Of a stretch of 6,794 nucleotides of DNA, positions 5,873 to 6,794 are shown one piece after another. Made by a program: the position numbers and the translations under genes. The DNA comes from Bacillota bacterium (lineage in GTDB: Bacteria > Bacillota > Clostridia > Peptostreptococcales > Anaerovoracaceae). The notes beneath the pieces were generated by a model that worked only from the letters and a program-made list of their open reading frames with translations, did no database searches and had not been told where the DNA came from. The stretch spans positions 1 through 6,794 of the forward strand of contig JAEEPD010000256.1 in NCBI GenBank assembly GCA_016284575.1, in the 5' to 3' direction. Position 1 is the stretch's first letter, and the number at the start of each line of letters is the position of its first letter.

Positions 5873-6066
5873 CGGCCAGCAGCGCATAACACATCAGAGC
5901 CGGCCTGGCACCGCCGGTTGCCTCTCAGAAGTCCCTGACAGCCCTTCTGACGCGTTTTTCCGCCGCCTTTGTATAATTTATCGGCAGAATGCTGAAAGCG
6001 CCTCCTTTTGCCTCTGACGGCATCGGCTGATGAGGCAACGAGAGCGACCCTTTTGACGCAAAAAAA
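5873..6066. other. gene-less spacer between two GGGGCTGG repeats, rich in small inverted repeats
   Basis: Nothing codes convincingly here. A minus-strand frame (6093 to 5806) is open, but its ends are translations of the repeats, it has no good ribosome binding site, and its product is Arg/Lys-rich without a known motif. Inverted repeats are visible: GTTGCCTC (from 5918) with GAGGCAAC about 115 bp downstream, a CCGGC...GCCGG hairpin near 5902-5917, and CAGAAG...CTTCTG near 5926-5949. With opposed GGGGCTGG copies at both ends, the block at 5850-6093 could be one decayed non-autonomous element (inference). Confidence 0.4.
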
Positions 6067-6093
6067 GACAATGAGAACCAGCCCCACTATCAC
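6067..6093 (-). repeat. degenerate palindromic repeat (GGGGCTGG variant), copy 5
   Basis: The reverse strand reads GTGATAGTGGGGCTGGTTCT followed by CATTGTC, matching copy 4 through the core and keeping both arm ends in weakened form. It is inverted relative to copy 4 and directly abuts the terminator hairpin. Confidence 0.7.
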
Positions 6094-6134
6094 AAAACAA
6101 GCAGGCGGTGCATCGCTGCATCGCCTGCTTGTTT
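6094..6134. terminator. very strong hairpin terminator, probably serving the minus-strand surface-protein operon
   Basis: AAACAAGCAGGCG (6095-6107) and CGCCTGCTTGTTT (6122-6134) pair perfectly over 13 bp. The pairing continues inward (one G-T wobble, then four Watson-Crick pairs) to a TCGC tetraloop, giving an 18-bp stem. The reverse strand continues TTTTGTG and the forward strand TTTGTGTTT, so it could act both ways. It lies 67 bp after the stop of the 38-codon ORF. Confidence 0.82.
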
Positions 6135-6201
6135 GTGTTTCAATTGTTCAATTTTTAAGATCTGCCGGACACTTCAGCTGATCTGACAAGGCCTTGCGTA
6201 A

Positions 6202-6318
6202 TTACGGATCCTCATCGCCACCTTCATAGGGATCTTCACCGGAAGTGACGATCACATCCTCATTCTGGAATCGGATGATTTCAATTACTGTTTCTATGTA
6301 TTTCTCTTTTTCTTTCAT
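6202..6318 (-). CDS. 38-residue acidic small protein (function unknown)
   Basis: ATG at 6318 to TAA at 6202 encodes 38 residues: a charged start (MKEKEKYIETVIEIIRF), a central NEDVIVTSGEDP, and an acidic Gly/Asp/Glu tail (YEGGDEDP). AGGGG stands 8 nt before the ATG. The ATG is 18 bp after the stop of the surface-protein gene, and the ORF is followed by a strong terminator, so it is placed as the last gene of that transcript. I recall similar clostridial small proteins of the form 'kYe.P.iEvi.f..eDVI.TSG' with a D/G-rich tail, of unknown role. There is no signal peptide or membrane segment. It could be a leader-type peptide precursor, a regulatory small protein or a chance ORF; the good ribosome binding site, the operon position and the recognisable motif argue against chance. 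Confidence 0.72.
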   Translation of the reverse strand: MKEKEKYIETVIEIIRFQNEDVIVTSGEDPYEGGDEDP

Positions 6319-6336
6319 AGCTTTGACCCCTAAGAA

Positions 6337-6794
6337 TTAATCTGTTGCGAGTTTTACGAGTTCACCATAAACGGTATGTGTAGCACCGTCGGAATCTGTA
6401 TAGACCAGATAGGCTCTTACATACCACGGGGCCTTGGCATTAAAGCTACCCTTGGTCCAGGTATAGAGGACAGGTCCGCACTTTCCTTCTGCCGAAGCAA
6501 GACTCTTGACATACTCCGCATTATCTGCTGTCAGTATCTGAGTCGCAGGATCGAATGTGTTGGACGATACAGCCACAAGACCCGCCTTTACTATCACGGT
6601 ATTTTCTGGCATTGTCAGGTAAGCAACGAAGGTACCTTTGTTGGTTACGCTGTTATAGCTTGCAGAGTTGATCACAGCAGTACCCTTTTCAGCGGAATCG
6701 TAGTCCTGTCCAGCCTTAACTGTGATGGTATCGCCATATGCTGTCTCGGTCATTCCATCCTTGTTGTAAGTGACATATGCTCTAATATACCAGA
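6337..6794 (-). CDS. tandem-repeat cell-surface protein, C-terminal part (N-terminus outside window)
   Basis: The reverse frame is open from the window edge to TAA at 6337-6339, showing the last 151 residues. WYIRAYVTYNKDG...TAYGDTITV at residues 1-25 of the fragment and WYVRAYLVYTDSDG...TVYGELVKL at about 123-148 are two copies of one segment about 122 residues apart. The protein is thus built of tandem domains of about 120 residues, beta-rich by composition (alternating Thr/Val/Tyr). Between them lie FVAYLTMPENTVIVKAG, LTADNAEYVKSL and VLYTWTKGSFNAKAPW. Such repeats occur in large secreted clostridial proteins, where they probably act as stalk or adhesion modules (inference). No LPXTG sorting signal or SLH repeat is at this end, so anchoring must lie upstream if it exists. 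It is followed after 18 bp by a small acidic ORF. Confidence 0.82.
   Translation of the reverse strand, partial: WYIRAYVTYNKDGMTETAYGDTITVKAGQDYDSAEKGTAVINSASYNSVTNKGTFVAYLTMPENTVIVKAGLVAVSSNTFDPATQILTADNAEYVKSLASAEGKCGPVLYTWTKGSFNAKAPWYVRAYLVYTDSDGATHTVYGELVKLATD

Noticed and set aside
5972..5977. Forward TATAAT in the gene-less spacer
   Set aside because: No acceptable -35 at 16-18 bp and no forward gene downstream before the strong terminator; probably chance in an AT-rich patch.
5806..6093. Minus-strand 95-codon open frame across the repeat cluster
   Set aside because: Both ends are translations of palindromic repeats (IVGLVLIVFF and RTEPAPLSS), it lacks a ribosome binding site, and its middle is a basic low-information stretch.

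Overview
The window looks like chromosome from a Gram-positive anaerobe of the class Clostridia, of the gut Lachnospiraceae / Anaerovoracaceae / Eubacteriales type. This is an inference from gene content: a DUF6273 protein, an SLH-anchored subtilase, a cobalamin-dependent methyltransferase, a repeat-built surface protein, strong AGGAGG ribosome binding sites, and short GTGAC...GTCAC palindromes of the kind scattered through clostridial genomes. The species cannot be fixed from the sequence.

Layout: (1) 1-378, the end of a forward DUF6273 gene. (2) 415-440, a bidirectional terminator between it and a convergent gene. (3) 446-1750 (minus), a secreted subtilisin-like protease with C-terminal SLH repeats. 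(4) 1751-2042, an intergenic block with two copies of a ~30-bp palindrome on either side of a ~117-nt imperfect hairpin, then the terminator of the next gene. (5) 2043-3242 (minus), a MalY/PatB-type PLP enzyme with its own near-consensus promoter. (6) 3338-5715 (minus), a two-gene operon: a hotdog acyl-CoA thioesterase followed by a 639-residue fusion of a URO-D-type methyltransferase and a B12-binding corrinoid domain. (7) 5716-6201, a 486-bp stretch with a candidate promoter, three more palindrome copies and a very strong hairpin terminator, but no convincing gene. (8) 6202-6794 (minus), the 3' end of a tandem-repeat surface protein and, 18 nt downstream, a 38-codon acidic small ORF.

How the genes fit together: the thioesterase stop codon overlaps the ribosome binding site of the methyltransferase, so these two are almost certainly co-expressed and possibly coupled. 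No strong terminator separates them from the MalY-like gene, so read-through is possible, although that gene has its own promoter. The subtilase and the repeat protein are both envelope-facing. The small ORF is the last gene of the surface-protein transcript.

The least explained items are the 38-aa ORF behind the surface protein, the fused methyltransferase-corrinoid protein with an altered zinc-site motif and a thioesterase partner, and the five palindrome copies in two sequence variants, two of which lie directly upstream of the protease. No rRNA, tRNA, CRISPR array, transposase gene or known riboswitch was recognised.
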